This document shows, in pieces, positions 9,035 to 17,050 of a DNA stretch of 64,000 nucleotides; position 1 is the first letter of the stretch, and each line of letters begins with the position of its first letter. The translations under genes were made by a program, and so were the position numbers. Origin of the DNA: Acidovorax sp. SRB_14 (GTDB lineage: Bacteria > Pseudomonadota > Gammaproteobacteria > Burkholderiales > Burkholderiaceae_C); contig NZ_MWOK01000007.1 in the NCBI RefSeq assembly GCF_012932145.1, positions 1 to 64,000 of the forward strand, read 5' to 3'. A model generated the notes under the pieces. That model was given only the letters and a program-made list of their open reading frames with translations. It searched no databases and was not told the DNA's origin.

Positions 9035-9670
9035 TCAGAGCAGCGTGACGCCGGTCTTGGACTGCAGAAACGCGCGCGTGACCCCTGGGGCCAGCTCGAC
9101 CACCTTCAGGCCCTGCGGCGTCACGTCCATCACGGCCAGGTCGGTGATGATGCGGTCCACCACACCCACGCCCGTGAGTGGCAGCGTGCACTGCGGCAGG
9201 ATCTTGAGGTCTTCGGTGCCATCTTTCTTTTTGGCGACATGCTCCATGAGCACGATCACGCGCTTGACGCCCGCCACCAGGTCCATCGCACCGCCCATGC
9301 CCTTGACCATCTTGCCGGGGATCATCCAGTTGGCCAGATCGCCTTTTTCGCTGACCTGCATGGCACCAAGAATGGACAGGTTGATCTTGCCGCCGCGGAT
9401 CATGGCAAAGCTGTCATGGCTGCCGAAGATGGACGACCCCTTAATGGTGGTCACGGTCTGCTTGCCCGCGTTGATGAGGTCGGCGTCGACCTGGTCTTCG
9501 GTCGGGAACGGGCCGATGCCCAGCATGCCGTTTTCCGACTGCAGCCACACTTCCTTGTCGCCCGTGAAATTGGCCACGAGCGTGGGGATGCCGATGCCGA
9601 GGTTCACATAGAAACCGTCCTCGAGTTCCTGCGCGGCACGCGCCGCCATCTGGTCTTGGGTCCACGGCAT
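9035..9670 (-). CDS. scoB: 3-oxoacid CoA-transferase subunit B
   Basis: A 211-residue beta subunit of a family I CoA-transferase (succinyl-CoA:3-oxoacid type). It carries the catalytic-glutamate motif [10 protein letters not shown] at about residues 50-59, plus GIGIPTLV near residue 26 and [10 protein letters not shown] near residue 150. The enzyme moves CoA from succinyl-CoA to acetoacetate, feeding ketone bodies into central metabolism. It follows scoA with a 2-base gap. Downstream on the minus strand, a hairpin CCGTGC-GAAG-GCACGG lies at 8978-8993 without a T-run. Confidence 0.95.
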   Translation of the reverse strand: MPWTQDQMAARAAQELEDGFYVNLGIGIPTLVANFTGDKEVWLQSENGMLGIGPFPTEDQVDADLINAGKQTVTTIKGSSIFGSHDSFAMIRGGKINLSILGAMQVSEKGDLANWMIPGKMVKGMGGAMDLVAGVKRVIVLMEHVAKKKDGTEDLKILPQCTLPLTGVGVVDRIITDLAVMDVTPQGLKVVELAPGVTRAFLQSKTGVTLL

Positions 9671-9672
9671 GG

Positions 9673-10380
9673 TCAGGCTCCTGTCTTTTCGCTGAGGGTG
9701 CGCTTTTCAATGCGCTTTTCGGGGTGCGGGTTGTGCACGATGCGGTGCACATAGATGCCCGGCAGATGGACCTCGTCGGGCACCATGTCGCCGGTTTCCA
9801 CGATCTCCTCGACCTCCACGATGCAGACCTTGCCCGCCATGGCGGCGGCCGGGTTGAAGTTGCGCGCCGTCAGGCGGAACTGCAGGTTGCCGGACTTGTC
9901 GGCGCGGTGCGCCTTGACCAGGGCCACGTCCGGCACGAGCGAGCGCTCCATGACATAGGTCTCGCCATCGAACTCGCGCAGCTCCTTGCCCTCGGCCACC
10001 ACGGTGCCCACGCCAGTCTTGGTGAAGAACGCCGGAATGCCGGCGCCCCCGGCGCGCAGCTTCTCGGCCAGCGTGCCCTGGGGCGTGAATTCGAGCTCGA
10101 GTTCGCCCGCCAGGTACTGGCGCTCGAACTCCTTGTTCTCGCCGACGTAGCTGGCGATCATTTTCTGGATCTGGCGCGTGTTGAGCAGCTTGCCCAGGCC
10201 AAAGCCGTCCACGCCGGCGTTGTTGGAGATCACCGTGAGGTTTTTCACCCCGCAGTCGCGCAGCGCATCGATCAAGGCCTCGGGAATGCCACACAGCCCG
10301 AAACCCCCGACGGCCAGCAACTGGCCATCGGCAACGACGCCCCGCAGCGCCTCGGCTGCAGAGGGAAATACCTTGTTCAC
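9673..10380 (-). CDS. scoA: 3-oxoacid CoA-transferase subunit A
   Basis: A 235-residue alpha subunit with the CoA-binding signature [14 protein letters not shown] at about residues 23-36 and [13 protein letters not shown] mid-protein. The start is GTG at 10380, chosen because AGGAGA lies 5 bases upstream (10386-10391); an ATG two bases away is out of frame. It forms the transferase with ScoB. It is divergent from a PAS-LuxR regulator with about 80 bases between them, a likely control region. Confidence 0.95.
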   Translation of the reverse strand: MNKVFPSAAEALRGVVADGQLLAVGGFGLCGIPEALIDALRDCGVKNLTVISNNAGVDGFGLGKLLNTRQIQKMIASYVGENKEFERQYLAGELELEFTPQGTLAEKLRAGGAGIPAFFTKTGVGTVVAEGKELREFDGETYVMERSLVPDVALVKAHRADKSGNLQFRLTARNFNPAAAMAGKVCIVEVEEIVETGDMVPDEVHLPGIYVHRIVHNPHPEKRIEKRTLSEKTGA

Positions 10381-10415
10381 ATCGGTCTCCTAGTACAAAT
10401 GGGTACGGTTAAGAT

Positions 10416-10437
10416 ACTACGTATTTTTATAAGTAGT
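10416..10437. promoter_or_regulatory. Possible operator between scoA and the PAS-LuxR gene
   Basis: ACTAC (10416-10420) and GTAGT (10433-10437) form an inverted repeat with a 12-base AT-rich spacer in the divergent intergenic region. The position would suit control of both genes. The arms are short, so this is only a candidate. Confidence 0.3.
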
Positions 10438-10459
10438 TTTCCGTAGAGATTTGCACTAT

Positions 10460-11002
10460 ATGGGTTTTGATTACCGGCTGGCTTTCGATATGGCTCCTAT
10501 GGGCTTGGTGCTCTCACGCAACCGCACGATGGTGGATTGCAACCAGCAATTGTGCGAGATGTTCGGCGCTTCGCGCGAAGTGCTGATCGGCCAGTCTTTT
10601 CAGATCCTCTACCCCAGCGCCGATGAATACGAAAGGTTGGGCGCGCGCATGGCGCCCATCCTCAACGCCCACGGTTATTACGCCGACAACCGCATCATGA
10701 AGCGCACCACGGGCGAGATGTTCTGGTGCCATGTCGCGGGCCGCGCGATCAACCGCGAAGCGCCCCACGAGTCGGGCATCTGGAGCTTTGAAGACCTGAG
10801 CGCGCAGCGCCCGGTCAAGGCCGACCTGACGGGCCGCGAGCGCGAAGTGGCAGCGCGCCTGCTCGAAGGCATGACCTCCAAGGAGATCGGCAAAGCGCTG
10901 ACCATCAGCCACCGCACGGTCGAAATCTACCGCGCGCGCCTGATGCGCAAGTACGGCGCCTCCACCGCGGCCGACCTGGTGCACAAGCTGGTGACGGGCT
11001 GA
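10460..11002 (+). CDS. PAS-LuxR transcriptional regulator
   Basis: A 180-residue regulator with an N-terminal PAS domain (about 1-110, including FDMAPMGLVLSRNRTMVDCNQ and TTGEMFWCHVAGRAI) and a C-terminal LuxR helix-turn-helix (TGREREVAARLLEGMTSKEI then HRTVEIYRARLMRKYG). There is no receiver domain, so a small ligand or redox signal may act through PAS. An in-frame TTG at 10451 is possible, but the ATG at 10460 has AGAG at a better distance. Divergence from scoAB suggests it controls ketone-body or short-acid metabolism. Confidence 0.88.
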   Translation: MGFDYRLAFDMAPMGLVLSRNRTMVDCNQQLCEMFGASREVLIGQSFQILYPSADEYERLGARMAPILNAHGYYADNRIMKRTTGEMFWCHVAGRAINREAPHESGIWSFEDLSAQRPVKADLTGREREVAARLLEGMTSKEIGKALTISHRTVEIYRARLMRKYGASTAADLVHKLVTG

Positions 11003-11166
11003 AGACGCAGGCTTAAAGCGCCAAGTGCCCTTTGGCGAAAGTGGAACGTCGACCACAGCGACGAGACTCCCGGCACCGCAGACGCCCCTCCTCCTTTTTG
11101 ACGGGCCGGAACGAAGCCCGTCACCTGCACAGCGGGCGCGCAACGCTCGCGCCCCTGCCCAGCCGG

Positions 11167-12105
11167 TTACGCCGCTGCCGTCGCGGCGGGCGAGCGTCCC
11201 AGCACTTCGAGCAGGTTCTTCGCCGCGCCCACGCCCATGTTCACGTAGGCGTCGCTGGTCACGCCGCCGATGTGCGGGCTGAGAATGAAATTCTTCTCGC
11301 CCTGGAACGGATGGCCGGCCGCCATGGGCTCCACGGCAAAGCTGTCGAGCCCCGCCGCCATCACCTGGCCCGAGCGCACGGCCGCCAGCAGCGCCGCTTC
11401 GTCGATGAGCCCGCCGCGCGCGGTGTTCACCACGATCACGCCACGCTTGCATTGCGCCAGCGTGTCGGCGTTGAGCATGCCGCGGTTCCCATCGGTCAGC
11501 GGGCAGTGCAAGGAAACAGCATCGGACTCGCGCCAGAGGGTCTCCAGATCCACGCTCTGCACCCAGGCCGGAAGGTTGCTGGCGAACGGGTCGAAGCCGA
11601 TGACACGCATGCCGAACGCGTCGGCCATCCTGGCAAAGCGCAGGCCGATGGCGCCCAGGCCCACAAGGCCCACGGTGCGGCCGCAAAGCTCCAGGCTCTT
11701 GTGCGTGGCCTTGTCCCAATGGCCGGCGTGCATGCGCGCATCCAACGCCACCACCGACTTGGCGCAGGCCAGCAGCAGCGCCAGCGCCTGCTCGGCCACG
11801 GCCGCTGCGTTGGCACCCACGGCGGCCACCACCTCGATGCCACGCGCTTGGGCTGCCACCTTGTCGATCGTGTCCGTGCCGCTGCCGTGCTTGGAGATGA
11901 CCTTGAGCGAGGGCGCCGCATCCATCACCGCTGCGCCCACCTTGCCGTAGCGCACGATGATGGCCACGGGGTCGTGCCGCTGGCACAGCGCCACCAGATC
12001 CTCCTCGGTGGGTGTCTTTCCTGCATAGACGATCTCGTACCCGCTGAGCAGGTCCAGCGCCTGCTGCGCCAGGTCGGCGCCCGTGACGATGATGGCGGCG
12101 CTCAC
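11167..12105 (-). CDS. D-isomer-specific 2-hydroxyacid dehydrogenase
   Basis: A 312-residue NAD-dependent dehydrogenase. It has the Rossmann motif GLVGLGAIGLRFARMADAFG at about residues 140-159, the substrate Arg in VNTARGGLIDE, a Glu-containing GLDSFAVEP segment and the catalytic His in SPHIGG. The GTG start at 12105 overlaps the stop of the RraA-like gene by GTGA; upstream codons are shadow. With the upstream aldolase-type gene and Bug binding protein it probably handles a hydroxy-acid or oxo-acid taken up from outside. The exact substrate is unknown. Confidence 0.9.
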   Translation of the reverse strand: MSAAIIVTGADLAQQALDLLSGYEIVYAGKTPTEEDLVALCQRHDPVAIIVRYGKVGAAVMDAAPSLKVISKHGSGTDTIDKVAAQARGIEVVAAVGANAAAVAEQALALLLACAKSVVALDARMHAGHWDKATHKSLELCGRTVGLVGLGAIGLRFARMADAFGMRVIGFDPFASNLPAWVQSVDLETLWRESDAVSLHCPLTDGNRGMLNADTLAQCKRGVIVVNTARGGLIDEAALLAAVRSGQVMAAGLDSFAVEPMAAGHPFQGEKNFILSPHIGGVTSDAYVNMGVGAAKNLLEVLGRSPAATAAA

Positions 12106-12788
12106 AGCAACTCCCCTTCCTTGAGCACACCCGCGGCGCGCAAAGCGGCTGGCAGCCACTTGGAGGCCGTGTCGCCACGCGCGATGGCTGCGATGCGCGC
12201 CGCTTCGTCAGCCACCTTCTTGGCGGCCAGCGCCAGCATGGCGGGCGCCTTGGCGCGCTCGATGACGACCACGCCGTCGGCGTCGCCCACCACCAGGTCG
12301 CCCGGGTTCACCATGGCGCCGCCGGCCGAGATCGGGTGGTTGATGCGGCCGGGCACATACTTGGTCGGACCGGCAGGGTTGAAGCCGGCGCTGAACACGG
12401 GAAAACCCAGATCCAGCAGTTCCAGCCTGTCGCGGATGGCGCCATCCACGATCACGCCAGCCAGGCCCAGCTTCTTGCAGGCGCTGAGCATCAGCGTGCC
12501 CATGAGCGCGGCAGTCTGGTCGCCCTTGCCGTCGACCACCAGCACGTCGCCGGGCTTGGCCAGTGCGATGGCGGCGTGGATCATGAGGTTGTCGCCCGGG
12601 CGCACCTCGACGGTGAAGGCCGGGCCGGCGACCTTCATGTCATGGTGCACGGGCGCCACGCGACTGTGCATGGTGCCGCGTCGGCCAGCCACGTCGGCCA
12701 GGATGGCGGCCTGGAAGGTCGCCGCTTTATTCACGACCTCGGCGCTCACGCGCTCGATGTCACGGATGACTTCGGAAAGTGGGCTCAT
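12102..12788 (-). CDS. RraA-like aldolase/decarboxylase family protein
   Basis: A 228-residue protein of the RraA/4-hydroxy-4-methyl-2-oxoglutarate aldolase fold. Motifs include HSRVAPVHHDMKVAGPAFTV near residues 40-60, LVVDGKGDQTAALMG, and GVIVDGAIRDRLELLDLGFPV, whose G-x-x-R-D part is the metal/substrate site. Family members cleave hydroxy-oxo-diacids to pyruvate, or inhibit RNase E. The neighbourhood (hydroxyacid dehydrogenase, Bug protein, IclR regulator) favours the catabolic role. Older annotations as a menaquinone methyltransferase are wrong for this fold. Confidence 0.85.
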   Translation of the reverse strand: MSPLSEVIRDIERVSAEVVNKAATFQAAILADVAGRRGTMHSRVAPVHHDMKVAGPAFTVEVRPGDNLMIHAAIALAKPGDVLVVDGKGDQTAALMGTLMLSACKKLGLAGVIVDGAIRDRLELLDLGFPVFSAGFNPAGPTKYVPGRINHPISAGGAMVNPGDLVVGDADGVVVIERAKAPAMLALAAKKVADEAARIAAIARGDTASKWLPAALRAAGVLKEGELL

Positions 12789-12913
12789 GGTGGTTCAGTC
12801 CGATGAAGAGGAAAAAGAAGAAATAGAGAGTGGTGCGGTAGTACGGCGGAACCCGGCCTTAATCGGCCTTGATGCCGGCCCGGATGACCCTGTTCTGGGA
12901 CGGAGTCCACCTT

Positions 12914-13040
12914 CTATGGGTATCCGAGCGCCTTGCCGACTTCCTGGCTCAGGCGCTGCACGGTGGCGACGTGGCAGACGCGAACACGGTCTGGCTCTGC
13001 TCGACCACGAAGTCGCTCATGCTGGGGACGTTGGGGGCCG
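12914..13040 (-). pseudogene. Remnant of a Bug/TctC-type binding protein gene
   Basis: On the minus strand, directly after the stop of the intact Bug gene, one frame reads APNVPSMSDFVVE and ends near TSPP. A shifted frame then reads VQRLSQEVGKAL before a stop. Both fragments match the C-terminal region of Bug proteins in the right order (typically PNVPSM...W..GLFAPAGTP...VQRLSQEV). The frame change and missing remainder indicate a decayed second copy, probably from tandem duplication or deletion. Confidence 0.6.
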
Positions 13041-13042
13041 CG

Positions 13043-14047
13043 TCAGTCCAGGCTCGCGCCCGAATCCTTGACGATCTTGGCCCAGCGGGGCACTTCAGTG
13101 CGCAGCAGTTGGCCGAACTGTTCTGCGGTCCCGCCCAGGATATCGCCGCCTTCGGAGCGCAGCTTGTCGGCCACGTCGGGCTGTTGCAGCGCCTGGTTGA
13201 TAGCCTTGTTGAGCTGCGCCACGATGGGCGCAGGCGTTCCAGCCGGTGCAAGGATTCCGAACCAGGTCACTGCCTCAAAGCCCTTGTAGCCCGACTCTGC
13301 CAGAGTGGGTGTATCCGGCAACTGGGCTGCGCGCTTGGCCGAGGTGATGGCAATGACCTTGAGTTTGCCGTTGCGCACTTGGCCCAGCAGCGTGGGCACC
13401 GACGACATGTACAAATCAATCTGCCCACCCAGCAGGTCCGTCATGGCCTGGGAGGCGCCCTTGTAGGGGATGTGGCGCAGCTTGATGCCGGCGGCGTTCT
13501 CGGCCAGTTCACCGGACAGGTGGGCCACGGTGCCGTTGCCGGAATAACCCAGGGTGACGACGTCGGGCTTGCTCTTGGCGGCGGCCACCACGTCGGCAAA
13601 GGTTTTATACGGGGAACTGGCGGGTGCAGCGATCACGATGGGCGAAGACGACACCAGCGCCACGGGCACGAGGTCCTTGAGGGGGTCGTAGGGCAGCTTG
13701 GCGTAGAGCGAGGGGTTGATGGCCAAGTTGCTGGTCTGGCCCATGACCAGGGTGTAGCCGTCAGGGGCAGCCTTGGCCGCGGCATCCACACCCAGGTTCC
13801 CGCCCGCACCAGGGCGGTTGTCCACGATCACATTCCACTTGTTCTGATCGGTCAGCTTCTGCGCCACGGTACGGGCAATCATGTCCGTGCCGCCGCCGGG
13901 TGGGAATGGCACGATGAAGCGGATCGGCTTGTTCGGATAGGCGGCCTGCGCCCAGGCCGCCCCGGTGGGCAAGACAGCAGCGGCAAGGCCCAAGAAGGTT
14001 GCACACAGACGTGTGGCAAAGGAATGCGAACGCGATGAAATTGGCAT
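13043..14047 (-). CDS. Bug family (TctC) periplasmic solute-binding protein
   Basis: A 334-residue protein with a signal peptide ending at TGAAWAQAAY, followed by YPNKPIRFIVPFPPGGGTDMIAR and VDNRPGAGGNLGVDAAAKAAPDGYT, the hallmarks of Bug proteins that bind carboxylates in the periplasm. The start ATG at 14047 has GGAGA upstream and gives a clean signal peptide; a longer open frame is shadow. No TctA/TctB membrane genes are nearby, so it is one of the orphan Bug proteins common in this lineage. It heads the operon with the RraA-like and dehydrogenase genes and is divergent from an IclR regulator. Confidence 0.93.
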   Translation of the reverse strand: MPISSRSHSFATRLCATFLGLAAAVLPTGAAWAQAAYPNKPIRFIVPFPPGGGTDMIARTVAQKLTDQNKWNVIVDNRPGAGGNLGVDAAAKAAPDGYTLVMGQTSNLAINPSLYAKLPYDPLKDLVPVALVSSSPIVIAAPASSPYKTFADVVAAAKSKPDVVTLGYSGNGTVAHLSGELAENAAGIKLRHIPYKGASQAMTDLLGGQIDLYMSSVPTLLGQVRNGKLKVIAITSAKRAAQLPDTPTLAESGYKGFEAVTWFGILAPAGTPAPIVAQLNKAINQALQQPDVADKLRSEGGDILGGTAEQFGQLLRTEVPRWAKIVKDSGASLD

Positions 14048-14143
14048 GGATTTGTCTCCGTTGTGGTGATCGTCACGGCGTCGGCATGCGGGTCCGAGGC
14101 CGTGGGGCGCGACTGTACGCAGGCGTTTCAATCCATACAATGG

Positions 14144-14157
14144 CGTTGCGCACAACG
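14144..14157. promoter_or_regulatory. Candidate IclR-type operator
   Basis: CGTTG-CGCA-CAACG is a perfect inverted repeat in the 124-base divergent region between the Bug gene and the IclR gene, 14 bases before the IclR start. Placement suits autoregulation and control of the divergent operon. No binding data are available from sequence alone. Confidence 0.4.
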
Positions 14158-14171
14158 AAACGAATTGCACC

Positions 14172-14996
14172 ATGGGCAACCCACAGAAAACCGCCTCGGC
14201 CAGTGCCGAACCAGCGCCGCCTAGTCCGTCCTTCCCCGGCAACACTGCCGCACCGATAGTCGGCAACGACGCCGGGGGCGTCGCCGCGGTCACCCGAGCC
14301 CTGCATGTGCTGGAAGCGTTTGCCCTGGGCGAATCCAGCCTTTCCCTGGCCGAGTTGAGCCGCCGTTGCGGCTTACACAAGAGCACGGTGCTGCGCTTGG
14401 CGCGCACGCTTGCGCAGTCGGGCTTCATGGTGCAGCGCGAAGACGGCGACTGGCGCCTGGGCCCCGCCGCAGGCTGGCTGGGAGCGCGCTACCGGGCGGG
14501 GTTTGACGTACAAAACGTGCTCGAACCCGCGCTGCGCGAATTGACACACGCTACGGGTGAAAGCGCTGCCTTCTACGTGCGCGAGGGCCAGGTGCGCACC
14601 TGCCTGGTGCGCGTGGAAGGTCCCCAGGCTCTGCGCCACCATGCACGCATGGGCGAGGGCCTGCCACTGGACAAGGGGTCGCCTGGGCGGGTGATTCTGG
14701 CCTTCTCGGGAGAGCCTGGCAAAGCGTATGAAGAAATCCGCCGAAAGGGCTACCACTGGTCCATCGGCGAGCGCGAACAGGGCGTAGCCACCGTGTCGGC
14801 CCCGGTGTTCGGCATGCACTGGCGGCTCATGGGTTCGGTGTGCATCTCGGGCCCGGCATCGCGCCTGCCTGCCCCCAAGCTCGAAGCCCTCGCACAGACC
14901 GTGATCGCCGCAGCCACCCGCCTTTCGTACGCACTGGCCGGCAACACGGCACCACCTTCGCAGCGTCTGGTGCGCGCCGCCCAATGGCATCCGTGA
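14172..14996 (+). CDS. IclR family transcriptional regulator
   Basis: A 274-residue regulator. A flexible Pro/Ala-rich N terminus (1-35) precedes the winged helix (VTRALHVLEAF to DGDWRLGPAAG, about 38-100; recognition helix LSRRCGLHKSTVLRLARTL) and an effector-binding domain (from about 115) with APVFGMHWRLMGSVCISGP near residue 215. It probably senses the substrate of the divergent hydroxyacid operon. An AhpD-like gene follows 31 bases downstream on the same strand. Confidence 0.92.
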   Translation: MGNPQKTASASAEPAPPSPSFPGNTAAPIVGNDAGGVAAVTRALHVLEAFALGESSLSLAELSRRCGLHKSTVLRLARTLAQSGFMVQREDGDWRLGPAAGWLGARYRAGFDVQNVLEPALRELTHATGESAAFYVREGQVRTCLVRVEGPQALRHHARMGEGLPLDKGSPGRVILAFSGEPGKAYEEIRRKGYHWSIGEREQGVATVSAPVFGMHWRLMGSVCISGPASRLPAPKLEALAQTVIAAATRLSYALAGNTAPPSQRLVRAAQWHP

Positions 14997-15027
14997 TACT
15001 GCCGGTGCACGACAACAGGAGACCGAC

Positions 15028-15612
15028 TTGACCCGCTACCCCTTTCCCGACCTCAACACCCTGCCCGAAGACATCCAGGCCAAAGTGCTGGAAGTGCAAG
15101 AAAAAGCCGGTTTCATTCCCAACGTGTTTTTGGCCTTTGCGCGGCGCCCGGCCGAGTGGCGAGCCTTTTTTGCCTACCACGACGCACTGATGGATCCCGA
15201 AAGCGCGGGCCGCACCAGCAGCCTCACCAAGGGCGAGCGCGAGATGATCGTCACCGCCACCAGCGCGACCAACCAGTGCCTGTACTGCGTGGTGGCGCAC
15301 GGCGCCCTTCTGCGCATCTACGAGAAGAAACCCTTTGTGGCCGACCAGGTGACGGTCAACCACCGCAAGGCAGACATCACACCGCGCCAGCGCGCCATGC
15401 TCGACTTCGCTATGAAGGTCTGCCAGCGCTCGCACGAGATCGAGGACGCCGACTTCGCCGCGCTGCACGCGCACGGCTTCGACGACGAGGACGCCTGGGA
15501 CATCGCCGCCATCACCGCGTTCTTTGGCCTGTCCAACCGCATGGCGAGCTTTGCCGGCATGCAGCCCAACCCCGAGTTCTACCTGATGGGCCGCGTGCCG
15601 CGGCAGAAGTAA
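15028..15612 (+). CDS. AhpD-like peroxidase-related protein
   Basis: A 194-residue protein of the carboxymuconolactone decarboxylase/AhpD superfamily, peroxidase-related subgroup. The redox motif CLYCVVAHG (about residues 89-97) provides the CxxC and the downstream His. It also has AGFIPNVFLAFARRP near residue 30 and GLSNRMASF near the C terminus. The start is TTG, supported by AGGAGA (15017-15022) 5 bases upstream and by the family's usual N terminus. The function in the cell is not established. Confidence 0.85.
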   Translation: MTRYPFPDLNTLPEDIQAKVLEVQEKAGFIPNVFLAFARRPAEWRAFFAYHDALMDPESAGRTSSLTKGEREMIVTATSATNQCLYCVVAHGALLRIYEKKPFVADQVTVNHRKADITPRQRAMLDFAMKVCQRSHEIEDADFAALHAHGFDDEDAWDIAAITAFFGLSNRMASFAGMQPNPEFYLMGRVPRQK

Positions 15613-15670
15613 TACTATCTTTTTGATAGCATCCAACGCTTACCCTGAAAGCGCTGCAGCCACTTTTCAT
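15613..15670. repeat. Comamonadaceae-type intergenic repeat, copy 3
   Basis: ACTATCTTTTTGATAGCATCCAACGCTT, then AAGCGCTGCAGCC. It lies between the convergent stop codons of the AhpD-like gene and the thioesterase gene, where a bidirectional terminator would be expected. ACTATC and GATAGC arms plus AACGCTT/AAGCGCT can form hairpins. Confidence 0.7.
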
Positions 15671-15677
15671 TCAAAAA

Positions 15678-16118
15678 TCAGGCTGTGACCAGGGCCCGCA
15701 TCCAGTCGGGCAAGGACTCGGCCTTTTGCCGGGGAAAATCCACCCAGATGGTGGTGGCGCCGCCGGCGGCGCAGATGACGCCGGGCTCGCCCACGCGCTC
15801 GAGCGTGCCCCAGGTCTCGAACGTGGTGCGGCCCGGGTCGCTGACATACAGCTTGAGCAACACCTCGTCGGGGTACTGCAGCTGCTGGTAGAAATTGCAG
15901 AACGCGTTGACGATCACCGGGCCCTGGCCCTGCGGGTCGGGCGTGCAGCCCACCTTGTACATCCACTCGATGCGCGCGGTCTCCAGGTAGCGAAAGTACA
16001 CCGTGTTGTTGACGTGGCCCATGGCATCCATGTCGCCCCAGCGCACCGGAAAGCGCAGTTCGTGCACCAGCTTTTTGGTTTCGGGAATCTCGATCTTCAC
16101 GCCAGCACCCGCCGTCAC
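15678..16118 (-). CDS. Hotdog-fold acyl-CoA thioesterase (4HBT-like)
   Basis: A 146-residue single hotdog domain. FPVRWGDMDAMGHVNNTVYFRYLE at about residues 22-45 contains the catalytic Asp and the HVNN motif of 4-hydroxybenzoyl-CoA-type thioesterases. The GTG at 16118 overlaps the SDR stop (GTGA) and is chosen; a second GTG at 16100 is possible. The longer frame into the SDR gene is shadow. Coupled with the SDR it may act on acyl-CoA or hydroxyacyl-CoA intermediates. Confidence 0.87.
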   Translation of the reverse strand: MTAGAGVKIEIPETKKLVHELRFPVRWGDMDAMGHVNNTVYFRYLETARIEWMYKVGCTPDPQGQGPVIVNAFCNFYQQLQYPDEVLLKLYVSDPGRTTFETWGTLERVGEPGVICAAGGATTIWVDFPRQKAESLPDWMRALVTA

Positions 16119-16897
16119 ACCGCAAAACCGTCGTCGGCCGCGATCACCGCGCCGTTGACAAAATGGCTCTGGTCGCTGGCCAGCAGCACGATCAGGGCGT
16201 CCAGGTCCTGCGGCTGGCCGACGCGCTTGCGCGGCAGCATGGCCACGAGCTTCTGGCCCGGCTCGGTCTCCCAGTGGTGGTGGTTGATCTCGGTGTCGAT
16301 GTAGCCCGGGCACAGCGCGTTGACGTTGATACCAAAGCGCCCCCATTCCAGCGCCATGGCCTTGGTCATTTGCACGACGGCCGCCTTGCTCATGCAATAG
16401 ACGCCGATCTGCGGCAGCACCTTGAGCCCCGCCATAGAGGCGATGTTGATGATGCGCCCGCCCGTGAAGCCCCCGGGCGCGGCGCCGCGCGAGCGCGCGA
16501 TCATGCGTTTGCCCACTTCCTGCGCCACGAAGAAGGCGCCTTTGACATTGGTGTCGAAGATGAAGTCGCAGTCCTCAGGCGTCACGTCCTGCAGGCGCTG
16601 CGTGGTGCTCACGCCCGAGTTGTTGACCAGGATGTCGATCGAGCCCATCTCGGTTTCGGCGTGGGCGACGGCCGCCTTGATGGAGTCGGGGTCGGTCACA
16701 TCGAGCTCGACCACGTGCGCGTCGCCCCCCTCGGCCTCGATGCGCGCGCGCAGGTCCTTGAGTTTTTCCAGGCGCCGGCTGGCCAGCACCACGCCCGCGC
16801 CAGCGGCCGCCAGCGTGCGCGCAAACTGCGCCCCGAGGCCGCTGGAGGCGCCGGTCACGAATGCCACGCGGCCTGATAAATCGATGCTGTAAGCCAT
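16115..16897 (-). CDS. SDR family oxidoreductase
   Basis: A 260-residue classical short-chain dehydrogenase: TGASSGLG (about 15-22), DVTD, NNSG, Ser153, Tyr167 and Lys171 (YCMSK). The start ATG at 16897 has AGAGG upstream; the longer frame is shadow. It is translationally coupled to the thioesterase gene and is divergent from the ETF-QO gene across about 150 bases. 3-hydroxyacyl-CoA or a related secondary alcohol is a plausible substrate, inferred from the neighbours. Confidence 0.92.
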   Translation of the reverse strand: MAYSIDLSGRVAFVTGASSGLGAQFARTLAAAGAGVVLASRRLEKLKDLRARIEAEGGDAHVVELDVTDPDSIKAAVAHAETEMGSIDILVNNSGVSTTQRLQDVTPEDCDFIFDTNVKGAFFVAQEVGKRMIARSRGAAPGGFTGGRIINIASMAGLKVLPQIGVYCMSKAAVVQMTKAMALEWGRFGINVNALCPGYIDTEINHHHWETEPGQKLVAMLPRKRVGQPQDLDALIVLLASDQSHFVNGAVIAADDGFAV

Positions 16898-17050
16898 GGA
16901 CACCTCTTGGACTGTTCGGCCATTGTTCAGTGGTAGGACGCACGTTCGATTGTGTGCGCAGCCCCCAATACAATCAGTCGCGCGCCAGACAGAGCCTGCA
17001 GGCCCTGTCTGCTGAGAATCCTCCATTATCAAACGCCCGACGAGACGCTC

